NCBI GenBank assembly: GCA_902537275.1 | Contig: CACBAW010000003.1 | Location: forward strand, 1 to 47,831 | Origin: an uncultured Synechococcaceae cyanobacterium | GTDB lineage: Bacteria; Cyanobacteriota; Cyanobacteriia; PCC-6307; Cyanobiaceae | Reading direction: 5' to 3' | DNA length: 47,831 nt | Shown here: positions 39,859-47,831 of the stretch, piece after piece | Position numbering within the stretch: position 1 is the first letter of the stretch | Layout of the letters: each line of letters starts with the position of its first letter | The notes under the pieces: generated by a model | Databases searched by the model: none | The model's input: the letters and a program-made list of their open reading frames with translations, nothing else | Told to the model about the DNA's origin: nothing | Position numbers and translations under genes: made by a program

Positions 39859-41409
39859 GTGAAATACATTTTTATAATTTTTTTTAGTTTTTGTGGTTTA
39901 TTTTTTAATAATGGTTTAAAGGCTGCTGAAAAGATAAATATTAAGTTTGAAGAGATGGAAATCCCTCTTACTATACGACAATTATCAAAATTAGAAAAAT
40001 ACAAAGATGATTCAACAGAATTAATAAATTGGTTAAAAAAAAATGGATTTATAAGAGTTTTTGAATTATCAAAATTTTTAGAATTTCCAGTTTTCAAAGA
40101 AGAGGGATTAAATAGAGAAATATTAAGAAGTTGGATAGGGCGTAAAATTCTTACAGAATTAAGCAAAAGCATTAAAGTTCCAAATGACAATAATGGAACA
40201 GAAATATATAACACCATAGAAAATTTATTAGATCAAAAAAAAGAAGTTTCAACTTTAGACATCATAAAGGCATTACCATCAGAAGAAATTTCACTAGATA
40301 TTGATAATCTAATCTTAATAATTTCATCTTGGAAAAATGAATTATCAATGCAACAAGAACTGTTGTCCAAATTAAATAAACTTGAAAGAACTAAACAAAA
40401 TGCCTTTAAAAATACTGAAAAGAAATCAACTAAAGATCTAATAAAAATTGAAAAAAAAATTTATGCTCCTCACCGAGTGAAACCTTTTGAAATTGAAATA
40501 TGGAAAAGCAATAAAACAAATTTTGATAAAGAATTGATAATATTTATGCCAGGACTTGGAGGCGAAATTAATAATTTCAAATGGATCGGTAACGAATTGG
40601 CTAGAAGAGGCTGGCCAATATTATTCATAGATCATAGAGGGAGTAATTTAGAATCATTCATTCAAGTACTCGATGGTAAGGAAACAATACCAGGAAGTGC
40701 AGACTTTTTCTTATATAGAATTAAAGATTTAGAGGCTGTATTGAAAGCTCATGAAAATGGAGAATTTGGTTTACCTAATAATTCTTATATTTTAATGGGG
40801 CATTCACTTGGTGCTTTAATAGCACTTTTATATGAAGGCAAGAAACCTACTGATCAGCTAAAGGAAATATGTGATTCGGCATTAAAAGACTTTGCGGTAA
40901 CAAATTTATCAAAATTACTTCAATGTCAGTTGAGTGAAATACCATTCCCTAAGAAAAATAACACTAATAAGGCAAGTGCCATAGTAGGTTTTAATTCATT
41001 TGGAAGTCTAGTATGGCCAAAAGAATATAGTACAGGCATTAAAGTACCAACTCTTCTAATAGGTGGTACTTATGACCTTATTACACCGTTAATGAATGAA
41101 CAATTTAGAGTTTTTTATGCTTTAGATAATCCATCAAATAGATTTCTAATTATTAAAGGGGCAAGTCATTTCTCTCCAATAAGAATTAATAAAAGCTATG
41201 AAGAAAATAATGACCTGTTCAAAATAAGTGAATCTTTTATTGGTTCAGAGCCAATATTAGTACAAGATTTATCTACTAAATTTATAGTTGAATTTTTAAA
41301 AAATATTAAAGACCAAAAAATCCCTAAAGTAGTTAAAAACCAAAGAGATTTGGGACTTGACTTCCATCTTTTAGATCTTGAAACGATAAAAGAAATTTCC
41401 GAAAATTAG
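39859..41409 (+). CDS. Exported alpha/beta hydrolase with DUF1400-like N domain
   Basis: 516 residues. A signal peptide from the GTG start (F-I-I-F-F-S-F-C-G-L-F-F...L-K-A-A) is followed by the cyanobacterial DUF1400-like helical domain (about residues 35-110). Then comes an alpha/beta hydrolase core: F-M-P-G-L-G-G-E, D-H-R-G-S-N, the nucleophile elbow M-G-H-S-L-G-A (Ser316), and a late G-A-S-H-F-S with the catalytic His. Probably a periplasmic or lumenal lipase/esterase. Substrate unknown. Confidence 0.87.
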   Translation: MKYIFIIFFSFCGLFFNNGLKAAEKINIKFEEMEIPLTIRQLSKLEKYKDDSTELINWLKKNGFIRVFELSKFLEFPVFKEEGLNREILRSWIGRKILTELSKSIKVPNDNNGTEIYNTIENLLDQKKEVSTLDIIKALPSEEISLDIDNLILIISSWKNELSMQQELLSKLNKLERTKQNAFKNTEKKSTKDLIKIEKKIYAPHRVKPFEIEIWKSNKTNFDKELIIFMPGLGGEINNFKWIGNELARRGWPILFIDHRGSNLESFIQVLDGKETIPGSADFFLYRIKDLEAVLKAHENGEFGLPNNSYILMGHSLGALIALLYEGKKPTDQLKEICDSALKDFAVTNLSKLLQCQLSEIPFPKKNNTNKASAIVGFNSFGSLVWPKEYSTGIKVPTLLIGGTYDLITPLMNEQFRVFYALDNPSNRFLIIKGASHFSPIRINKSYEENNDLFKISESFIGSEPILVQDLSTKFIVEFLKNIKDQKIPKVVKNQRDLGLDFHLLDLETIKEISEN

Positions 41410-42428
41410 TACTCTATTCGTGGATCTAAATATGCAATTAAAATATCCACGAAGAGATTTAGAGAGACTATAAGCATAGAGGTAAAAATTACAATTCCTT
41501 GAACCAAAGTATAGTCTCTTTGAGAAATAGCTTCATGTAATCTTAAAGCTATACCTGGCCATGAGAAAGTCACCTCGAACAACAGAGCACCTCCTGCTAA
41601 AGAGGCCATAGTCAAGCCAGAAATAGTAACAATTGGCAATAGAGCATTAGGCAATGCATGGTTTAAAAATATTTTTTTCCTCGATATTCCTCTACACATA
41701 GCGGCATTTACATAATCACTTTTTAATGTCTTATCCAAATTTACTCTTAATGAGCGGCTGAATATGCCACTCAATAAAAAGCCAAGGGTAATCGAAGGAA
41801 GTGCGAGATGATAAAGACTATCTTTCAAGGCAATAATATTATTTGAAAGAATACTATCTAAAACTAGAAAACCTGTAATTTGGGGTTGTTGCTGAAATAT
41901 AGGGAATCTCCCTCCAATTGGGGAAATATTAAAAAATACAGAAAATAATAATTGAGCTAACATTGCACCCCAAAAAGGAGGTATCGCATATGTAGCAATT
42001 CCTAATATTCTCGCAATATAATCAGTCTTTTTTCCTCTATTTCTTAAGCCAATTAATCCCAATGGAAATCCTATTAGTATGGCACTTAATATTGAGAAGA
42101 ATCCAAGCTCAAGACTTGCAGGCAATGACTTTATAATAATATTAAGGACTGGCTCTTGGGTACTAAGAGATTGGCCAAAATCTAAGTGCAATATATTTTT
42201 AATATATGAAAAATATTGATTTATTAAAGGTTCATTTAGCCCCAATTTATTTCTTAGAAATTCCCTAGAAACCTCATCTGCACCAGATCCAAGTATGGCA
42301 TCGACAGGATCGCCGGGAGCAACTCTTAATAAAATAAAAACTAAGGAAGAAATTATCCATAACATTATCGGTATTAATGAAATTTTTAATAAGGAATAAT
42401 TTAGTAGTTTATTTAAATTTCTACTCAT
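41406..42428 (-). CDS. Oligopeptide/dipeptide-type ABC permease (DppB-like)
   Basis: 340 residues. Typical of DppB/OppB: long N-terminal helix, L-R-V-A-P-G-D-P-V-D-A-I-L-G, and the ABC coupling region (E-A-A-type) with A-M-C-R-G-I-S-R-K-K-I-F-L-N-H-A-L-P-N-A-L-L-P. Overlaps its binding-protein gene by 8 nt. No DppC, DppD or DppF gene is seen in the window. A partner permease and ATPases must be encoded elsewhere if the system is complete. Confidence 0.93.
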   Translation of the reverse strand: MSRNLNKLLNYSLLKISLIPIMLWIISSLVFILLRVAPGDPVDAILGSGADEVSREFLRNKLGLNEPLINQYFSYIKNILHLDFGQSLSTQEPVLNIIIKSLPASLELGFFSILSAILIGFPLGLIGLRNRGKKTDYIARILGIATYAIPPFWGAMLAQLLFSVFFNISPIGGRFPIFQQQPQITGFLVLDSILSNNIIALKDSLYHLALPSITLGFLLSGIFSRSLRVNLDKTLKSDYVNAAMCRGISRKKIFLNHALPNALLPIVTISGLTMASLAGGALLFEVTFSWPGIALRLHEAISQRDYTLVQGIVIFTSMLIVSLNLFVDILIAYLDPRIEY

Positions 42429-43992
42429 TAATTAACTCAAGATCACTCAATGAAATTATTCCTGCGCCATTAAAAATAGGTTTTGATATTTTATTTTGTG
42501 ACCATGCTTTTTGAGAGGAAATCCATATAGGGATATATGGTATTGAACTTGCTGCTATTTTTTCAATTTCAACAAGTTTTTCTAATCTTTTAATTCCACT
42601 TATTTTTTCACTCTCAAGAAATAAACTTTCCACTTTATTAGATCCCCAAAAGCTACCGCTGTAAACTGATTCTCCTTTTTTACATATGCCGTCAACTATT
42701 TCATTACAACTTAAAAGAGGGGTAAGATAAGCCTCTGGATCTGAATAAGCCCCAGTCCAATCGAGAAGAACTGCCGTATAAATTCCTAAACTTAGATTCT
42801 TATAAACTGTTGTAGATTCAACCCCATTGAGTTCAATATCAATACAATCTTTCAAAGAATTCTTAATTTCTTCTTGCCATGTCAAAGCAATTAGCTTGTC
42901 AGCTGGTACATTCGATCTATAAGTAAGGGGTATTTTTAAAATATTTCCATTGCAATAATTTTCTTTTTGCAATAACTTTCTCGCTTCTAAATAATCATAT
43001 TTAGGCCACAGTTCTTGATTATCTTTTTTTAATATCGGAGGAATAATTGATCTAGATGGCTTCCTTAATCCATAACTTACTTTCTCACTAATCAATTTTC
43101 TATTAAGACTTTTTGCCAAAGCCAATCTTAAATTAAGATTACTTAAAGGATAAGAACTAGTTTTGAGGCTTATAAAACTTAATTCAGTGAAAGGGCTATT
43201 ACCTTCATTAAACTGTTTATTTTTGCTTAAATCATTTAAACTTTTTCTCTGACTATCATCAATTGAATTTGATAAAAGCACGTCAATTTGTTTACTTTTT
43301 AAAGCCCCAAAAAGAGAGGACGAATTTGAATAGCCTACAAAATTAACGCCGTTATTTAGGGGCTTTTCACCCCAATAATTCAAATATGGATCAATTGATT
43401 GAACTTCATTAGAAAAACTGGTCAGCACATACTTACCAGTACCAACAAATTTTTCATTTAGAAACTTATCAGAATATTGTTTGTAAAATATAGGGGATAT
43501 TGGAGTTAAATTTACTGATGTAAGTAAACCATTTAAAGAACTTGATGGTTTATTCAAATTTATTATGACTGAATATTCACTTGGCGTCTCTATTGATTTA
43601 ATCTTATTTCCTAAAATATAGTTCATCGTTCCAATTCTTTTGAATCTATCAAAGGTAAACTTCATAGCATTTGAGTTAAATGCAGTTCCATCGTGAAAGA
43701 AAACATTCTTTCTTAAATTGATAGTTATTTGAAGTCTATCCTTTGAAATAACTGGCATCCCCGAAGCTAATTCAGGTATTAATTCTCCATTAGAATTTAA
43801 TTCATATAATGTGTCTCCAAGAGAACTGATTAATTGAATTGCTTTAAGAGTATTTGCTCTAGCTGGATCTAAAGATTCAATTTTTCCAGAACTTGCTACT
43901 ATGATTTTTTTAGATATTCTTTTTGAGCCGCAAGAATTCTGTAAAAAAGAAATTAAAATTATAAATATTGATAAAACAATTTTTTTTTTCAT
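42421..43992 (-). CDS. Peptide/nickel-type ABC substrate-binding lipoprotein
   Basis: 523 residues, SBP family 5. A lipoprotein signal (L-Q-N-S-C, Cys21) tethers it to the membrane. Family 5 features are S-L-D-P-A-R-A-N-T, L-P-E-L-A-S-G-M-P, R-K-N-V-F-F-H-D-G-T-A-F-N-S, and I-P-Y-I-P-I-W near the end. Ligand (peptide, nickel-chelate, other) cannot be read from the sequence. It is translationally coupled to the permease gene. Confidence 0.93.
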   Translation of the reverse strand: MKKKIVLSIFIILISFLQNSCGSKRISKKIIVASSGKIESLDPARANTLKAIQLISSLGDTLYELNSNGELIPELASGMPVISKDRLQITINLRKNVFFHDGTAFNSNAMKFTFDRFKRIGTMNYILGNKIKSIETPSEYSVIINLNKPSSSLNGLLTSVNLTPISPIFYKQYSDKFLNEKFVGTGKYVLTSFSNEVQSIDPYLNYWGEKPLNNGVNFVGYSNSSSLFGALKSKQIDVLLSNSIDDSQRKSLNDLSKNKQFNEGNSPFTELSFISLKTSSYPLSNLNLRLALAKSLNRKLISEKVSYGLRKPSRSIIPPILKKDNQELWPKYDYLEARKLLQKENYCNGNILKIPLTYRSNVPADKLIALTWQEEIKNSLKDCIDIELNGVESTTVYKNLSLGIYTAVLLDWTGAYSDPEAYLTPLLSCNEIVDGICKKGESVYSGSFWGSNKVESLFLESEKISGIKRLEKLVEIEKIAASSIPYIPIWISSQKAWSQNKISKPIFNGAGIISLSDLELINE

Positions 43993-44009
43993 ATTTCCTT
44001 AGTTCTTAA

Positions 44010-44279
44010 TTATTCTGAAGAATTATTTGAGCAGAAAATTTGTAAGGTTATTTGACTAATTTCTAAAGCAAATGTTTTTTTAGAATTACAAGCAAAAGGC
44101 CACTCTCTCACCCAACAAATTTCTTTACCTCTATTTAAACCAATTACTTGAAAAGTCTTATTGCTATTTTTAATTTTTACACAAGCACCTTTATAAAGGT
44201 TTTCAGAAAAAATTAAATTATTACTTTCATTATTATTTAATAGTTTTGAATGAATCATTAAGGTACTAAAACCAAACAC
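44010..44279 (-). CDS. Hypothetical protein between binding protein and homoserine dehydrogenase
   Basis: 89 residues; an ATG at residue 8 is a good alternative start. The segment G-A-C-V-K-I-K-N-S-N-K-T-F-Q-V-I-G-L and I-C-W-V-R-E-W-P-F looks like an SH3-like beta barrel. Three Cys are spread along it. No family recognised. Same strand as its neighbours, 17 nt from the next gene. Confidence 0.6.
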   Translation of the reverse strand: MFGFSTLMIHSKLLNNNESNNLIFSENLYKGACVKIKNSNKTFQVIGLNRGKEICWVREWPFACNSKKTFALEISQITLQIFCSNNSSE

Positions 44280-44328
44280 TTACTTTCTTCGGTTTACCAA
44301 GCTATAAAGAAATTTGCAAACTATTTTT

Positions 44329-45630
44329 TTAAATACAACTTAATTGACTTGCAATAATTTTGACTTCATTTAGCGAATTTATTTCATCTTTCGATCTCTC
44401 AAAATCTCCATTATTCACTTCATGAGTAATAACGACAATTTCAGCTTTGTCCTCACTAGCATCAAGTTGAACAATTGATTCGATTGATACATTATTCTTT
44501 CCAAAAATATCTCCAATCTTTCCTATTACACCGGGACTATCAAGACAAATAATTCTAAGGTAATTTTTTTTATTTATTTGCGAAGATCCTATGATATGAC
44601 AGTTTCTCCAGAAATCAAAAGATAATAATGGATCTATTGAATTATTATTTTTTACTGAGGCGGCATGCAAATTTAATATATCTGATACTACTGATGCTGC
44701 AGTTGGGCCACTTCCTGCACCTGGACCATATAACATTATTTCTCCAAGAGGATCAGCCTCAATCAATAAGGCATTATTAACTCCCTTAACTGTTGACAAT
44801 GGATGAGATTTTGGAATCAAAGAAGGTCCTACCCAAATATTTAAAGCGAGTGAATCATTGCTATTAATTTGTCCCCTTTCAGAGAGCGCTAAAAGTTTTA
44901 TTTCAAACCCTAATTTATTGGCATATTCGATATCCTTTAAATTAATTTTACTAATGCCCTCAGAATGAATCTCCTCTCTTTTAATTTTCCCTCCAAATGC
45001 AAGTTCACTAAGAATTGAAATCTTATCAGCTGCATCATGGCCCTCAACATCTGCAGTTGGATCAAATTCCGCATACCCAAGGCTTTGGGCCAATTTTAAG
45101 GTCTCCTTGTAATCAGCTTTTTCATTTGTCATCTTTGAAAGAATAAAATTTGTTGTGCCATTTATTATCCCAACCATTTTTTTTATGCTGTTACTTTTTA
45201 GTGATCTTTTTAAGGGTTCAATTATAGGAATCCCCCCGCAAACTGCCGCTTCTGACAAAATATAAAGTCCTTCTTTAGATGCAGTTTTATATATTTCATC
45301 TCCATATCTTGCAATGACTGCTTTATTTGCTGTAACAACAGATTTACCTAATTTTAATGATTGCAGAATAATATCTTTCGCCAAATCAACCCCACCCATT
45401 ACTTCAACAATTACATCTATAGAGGGGTCATTAATTAATTTAAATGGATCATCAGTTAATAAATTATTATCAAGTTCAATATCCCTTTTTTTATTAAGAT
45501 CTTTAACTGCTATTTTTGCAATTTCTATTTCTTTTAGAATTGGATGTGAATCAACTTCAGAACTTAATATTTTATAAATCCCTGAACCTACAGTTCCAAA
45601 ACCTACAATCCCAATTTTGCATTTTCTCAT
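44329..45630 (-). CDS. hom: Homoserine dehydrogenase
   Basis: 433 residues. Reduces aspartate semialdehyde to homoserine (threonine, methionine, isoleucine pathway). Motifs: G-F-G-T-V-G-S-G-I-Y (NADPH), V-V-T-A-N-K-A-V-I-A, G-I-I-N-G-T-T-N-F-I-L, and a C-terminal ACT domain (S-P-G-V-I-G-K-I-G-D) for feedback control by threonine. Single-function enzyme (no aspartokinase fusion). Confidence 0.97.
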   Translation of the reverse strand: MRKCKIGIVGFGTVGSGIYKILSSEVDSHPILKEIEIAKIAVKDLNKKRDIELDNNLLTDDPFKLINDPSIDVIVEVMGGVDLAKDIILQSLKLGKSVVTANKAVIARYGDEIYKTASKEGLYILSEAAVCGGIPIIEPLKRSLKSNSIKKMVGIINGTTNFILSKMTNEKADYKETLKLAQSLGYAEFDPTADVEGHDAADKISILSELAFGGKIKREEIHSEGISKINLKDIEYANKLGFEIKLLALSERGQINSNDSLALNIWVGPSLIPKSHPLSTVKGVNNALLIEADPLGEIMLYGPGAGSGPTAASVVSDILNLHAASVKNNNSIDPLLSFDFWRNCHIIGSSQINKKNYLRIICLDSPGVIGKIGDIFGKNNVSIESIVQLDASEDKAEIVVITHEVNNGDFERSKDEINSLNEVKIIASQLSCI

Positions 45631-45674
45631 TTTTTATTTCTTTTAACTTTGAATTTAATTTTATATTATTAGGC

Positions 45675-46094
45675 CTACAAAAATTCATTTGCTTGAGACT
45701 GCATTTTCAATAAAATGTTTAAAAAACCATTTGACCGAGAAGGAGTTAAGCTTGATTTTAAACCAGTATCTTCTATAAATTTCTTATCTATTTCAACAAC
45801 TTCATTTGGTGTTAACTCATTTAATCCACTTATTAGAAAGGCCAATAAACCCTTTGTTATAAGAGCATCAGAATAACCTTCCCAAAATAATTTACCGGCT
45901 TTAATAGTTGCCTTAACAAAAACTTCTGAAACGCATCCCTTAACTTTATTTTCTTCAACAAGGATTTTACTATCTGGTTCTTTTAATTTTTTGCCTAACC
46001 ACAAAATATATTCATATTTTCTCTTTGGATCTTCTGATTTCTTCAACTTTTCTACTAATTTTGATAAATTATTGTATTTTTCCTGATTTTCCAT
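45675..46094 (-). CDS. sufE: SufE-type sulfur acceptor
   Basis: 139 residues. Takes sulfur from the cysteine desulfurase SufS for Fe-S cluster assembly. The active-site Cys54 lies in K-V-K-G-C-V-S-E-V-F-V, and the C-terminal helical hairpin is typical. Located between the folate and threonine genes, not with sufBCDS. Confidence 0.93.
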   Translation of the reverse strand: MENQEKYNNLSKLVEKLKKSEDPKRKYEYILWLGKKLKEPDSKILVEENKVKGCVSEVFVKATIKAGKLFWEGYSDALITKGLLAFLISGLNELTPNEVVEIDKKFIEDTGLKSSLTPSRSNGFLNILLKMQSQANEFL

Positions 46095-46133
46095 TTTTTA
46101 AAACTATAAATTAATCACTTCATGAATTTTCTA

Positions 46134-46691
46134 TTATACAAATATTTCTTTTTCTGTGATAAAGCCCGATAAAGGAATATCCCACTCAGCTCTGGTTAAG
46201 GGAGCCGTACTTACACAATTAGAAGTTAATACTCCAATGCATGGAACATTTCTCCAAGCATAATCTCTCCTTAATTTATCAAAATAACCTCCTCCATAAC
46301 CTAATCTTGTTAAATTTTTATCAACGGAAAGACATGGTACAAATATCATGCTTATCTGCAAATGACTTAATGGGGAAGAGTTATTTGGACTTAGTATCCC
46401 CTCAAAGTCTTTGGTAAGAGGTTTTTCGTCCCATGGATAAAATAACAACTCTTTTTTACCTTTACATCTAGGCAAAGCTAAATTAAATTGTTTCTTAAGA
46501 CTTCTTATATCAACTTCATTTTTTAGAGGCCAATATATGGCTATAAAACCAAAATTTTTATATCCCTTAATAAATGAATCAATATATATTCTTACATTTT
46601 TTTCTACATTTTCTCTTTGATTAAGAGAAATCCCATCTCTTAGTTTTCTAAACGTATCCCTCTCCAATTTCTTATTTTCAAAGATCGTCAT
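46134..46691 (-). CDS. 5-formyltetrahydrofolate cyclo-ligase
   Basis: 185 residues. Converts 5-formyl-THF to 5,10-methenyl-THF with ATP. The signature L-G-Y-G-G-G-Y-F-D-K binds phosphate; the N-terminal K-L-E-R-D-T-F-R-K-L-R is the substrate side. It ends 39 nt before sufE and follows ruvC by 9 nt. Confidence 0.93.
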   Translation of the reverse strand: MTIFENKKLERDTFRKLRDGISLNQRENVEKNVRIYIDSFIKGYKNFGFIAIYWPLKNEVDIRSLKKQFNLALPRCKGKKELLFYPWDEKPLTKDFEGILSPNNSSPLSHLQISMIFVPCLSVDKNLTRLGYGGGYFDKLRRDYAWRNVPCIGVLTSNCVSTAPLTRAEWDIPLSGFITEKEIFV

Positions 46692-46700
46692 ACTAAATTT

Positions 46701-47174
46701 TCAGTTAAAGCCATCTTCATTTAGTTTTGTGAGAGCTATGGCCAAGGCGTCTGCTGAATCATCAGGTTTTGGAGGTTTTTTAAGTTCTAAGCTATACATA
46801 ACAGCCTCAAGAACTTCTTTCTTAGATGCTTTTCCAGATCCAGCAATGGTTAATTTTATCTGTGCAGGAGAATATTCACTAACATGAATTTTTTTTGAGG
46901 CCAATACCATCATAATTACGCCTCTAGCCTGTACCACACTGATGGTAGTACTTGATCTGTAAAAGAAAAATTTTTCTACTGCCGCTGATGTTGGATTCCA
47001 ATTATTTATTAATTCATTAAGATCTTTGTATATCTCATAAAGTCTATCTTCTTCTTTTTTATCTTTACCTGTCTCAATGACACCACAATCTAGTAATATC
47101 TTTTTTTCATTTTCTATTTCAATTATTCCATAACCAACTCTAGCTAATCCAGGATCAATCCCAATTATTCGCAC
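46701..47174 (-). CDS. ruvC: Holliday junction resolvase RuvC
   Basis: 157 residues. Cuts Holliday junctions in recombination with RuvAB. Catalytic acids are in place: Asp7 (I-G-I-D-P-G-L), Glu67 (A-A-V-E-K-F-F-F), Asp139 and Asp142 (K-P-D-D-S-A-D-A). The junction-binding helix Y-S-P-A-Q-I-K is seen. It starts 5 nt after the chlI stop. Confidence 0.97.
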   Translation of the reverse strand: MRIIGIDPGLARVGYGIIEIENEKKILLDCGVIETGKDKKEEDRLYEIYKDLNELINNWNPTSAAVEKFFFYRSSTTISVVQARGVIMMVLASKKIHVSEYSPAQIKLTIAGSGKASKKEVLEAVMYSLELKKPPKPDDSADALAIALTKLNEDGFN

Positions 47175-47179
47175 TGTAA

Positions 47180-47831
47180 TTAAGCTTCTGCAGACAATTG
47201 AAATTTTGAAAGATTTTCTTTTTCATCTAAATCAAATACTTTACAAAAAGCTTGAATAACTCTTTCACCTGAATCAACTTGTTCTAAGGGATCTTTTCTT
47301 AGTCTGTGTCTTAAAGAGCAAGAAATAACCCTTGCTATGTCATCTTCTTGCACTTCAGTCCTGCCTTCAAAGGCTGCTATTGCCCTTGCCGATCGATTTG
47401 TAACAATATCTCCACGTAAACCATCAACATCTAGTTCTCCGCAGATTGCAGAAATATTCAATCTCAGGTCATCATCCATTTGAACAGAATTTAATATTTC
47501 TTGTGCCTTAATAACCTTTTGTTGAAGTTCATCCTGTTGTTTCTCAACGCTCAATGAAAACTCATCAGGATTATCGTCAAAAGAAGTTCTTTGATCAACA
47601 ACCTGAACTCTTAATTCAGCATCTCTAACTGTCTTAACCTCAACACTCATTCCAAACCTATCTAATAGTTGAGGCCTTAATTCACCTTCTTCTGGATTGC
47701 CTGAACCAATAAGGACAAATCTAGCAGGATGTCGTACTGATACTCCCTCCCTTTCAACTGTATTCCACCCTGAAGCAGCCGAATCTAAAAGTACATCGAC
47801 TAAATGATCATCAAGTAAATTAACTTCATCA
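47180..47831 (-). CDS. chlI: Magnesium chelatase subunit ChlI, C-terminal part (5' end outside window)
   Basis: The frame is open to the right edge, so only about the last 216 residues are seen. Motifs: [20 protein letters not shown] (the ChlI arginine-finger region), [15 protein letters not shown] and [13 protein letters not shown]. ChlI is the AAA+ ATPase that drives ChlD/ChlH insertion of Mg into protoporphyrin IX. Marks the organism as a chlorophyll maker. Followed by ruvC after 5 nt. Confidence 0.96.
   Translation of the reverse strand, partial: DEVNLLDDHLVDVLLDSAASGWNTVEREGVSVRHPARFVLIGSGNPEEGELRPQLLDRFGMSVEVKTVRDAELRVQVVDQRTSFDDNPDEFSLSVEKQQDELQQKVIKAQEILNSVQMDDDLRLNISAICGELDVDGLRGDIVTNRSARAIAAFEGRTEVQEDDIARVISCSLRHRLRKDPLEQVDSGERVIQAFCKVFDLDEKENLSKFQLSAEA

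Overview
This window is chromosomal DNA from a picocyanobacterium, most likely a high-light-adapted Prochlorococcus. The evidence is the very low GC content (about 30% by eye), short intergenic spacers, many tiny single-helix membrane proteins, the magnesium chelatase gene chlI, PAP/fibrillin proteins, a Psb34-like photosystem II factor, a zinc-uptake locus and a lumenal pentapeptide protein. The assignment comes from gene content and sequence style only; no database was searched. No transposase, prophage, CRISPR array, rRNA or tRNA was seen.

Layout. 1-4.3 kb: small conserved hypothetical proteins, a DCC-family thiol oxidoreductase and a metallo-beta-lactamase-fold protein. 4.3-7 kb: aminopeptidase N. 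7.8-12.4 kb: purT, glutathione peroxidase, a TatA-like protein with a repeat tail, a tRNA-dihydrouridine synthase and a DUF2470 protein. 12.4-24.4 kb: a long stretch of mostly small proteins, among them a hotdog thioesterase, a membrane-anchored Mrr-like nuclease, a MAPEG protein, two PAP/fibrillins, a Psb34-like protein, a Nif11-like protein, an OsmC protein and a DUF1499 protein. Inside it, at 23.2-23.5 kb, lie two compact minus-strand RNA candidates. One carries an exact copy of the 11-nt core motif of the cyanobacterial sRNA Yfr1.

24.4-30.6 kb is a zinc-homeostasis locus: znuB, a Fur/Zur-type regulator, znuC, a large His-rich znuA with an inserted domain, a COG0523/CobW GTPase and an overlapping WD40 protein. 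Zur-box-like palindromes precede znuA and, more weakly, cobW. The regulator gene sits on the opposite strand between znuC and znuB. 30.6-32.2 kb holds small Cys-rich proteins and an intergenic region with short ORFs and a strong terminator.

32.2-36.8 kb: a circularly permuted ATP-grasp / alpha-E / transglutaminase-like cassette, then a cupin-like protein and a pentapeptide-repeat protein. 37.3-41.4 kb: a PfkB sugar kinase, a DUF2834 protein, and an MFS transporter and an alpha/beta hydrolase transcribed divergently from abutting GTG starts. 41.4-47.8 kb: a minus-strand run of an oligopeptide-type ABC permease and its lipoprotein binding protein, homoserine dehydrogenase, sufE, 5-formyl-THF cyclo-ligase, ruvC and the C-terminal part of chlI, which runs off the right edge.

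Most enzymes here are housekeeping (purines, folate, Fe-S assembly, amino acids, chlorophyll, recombination). The less ordinary signals are the sRNA pair at 23.2-23.5 kb, the architecture of the zinc locus, and the number of small membrane or Cys-rich proteins without known function.
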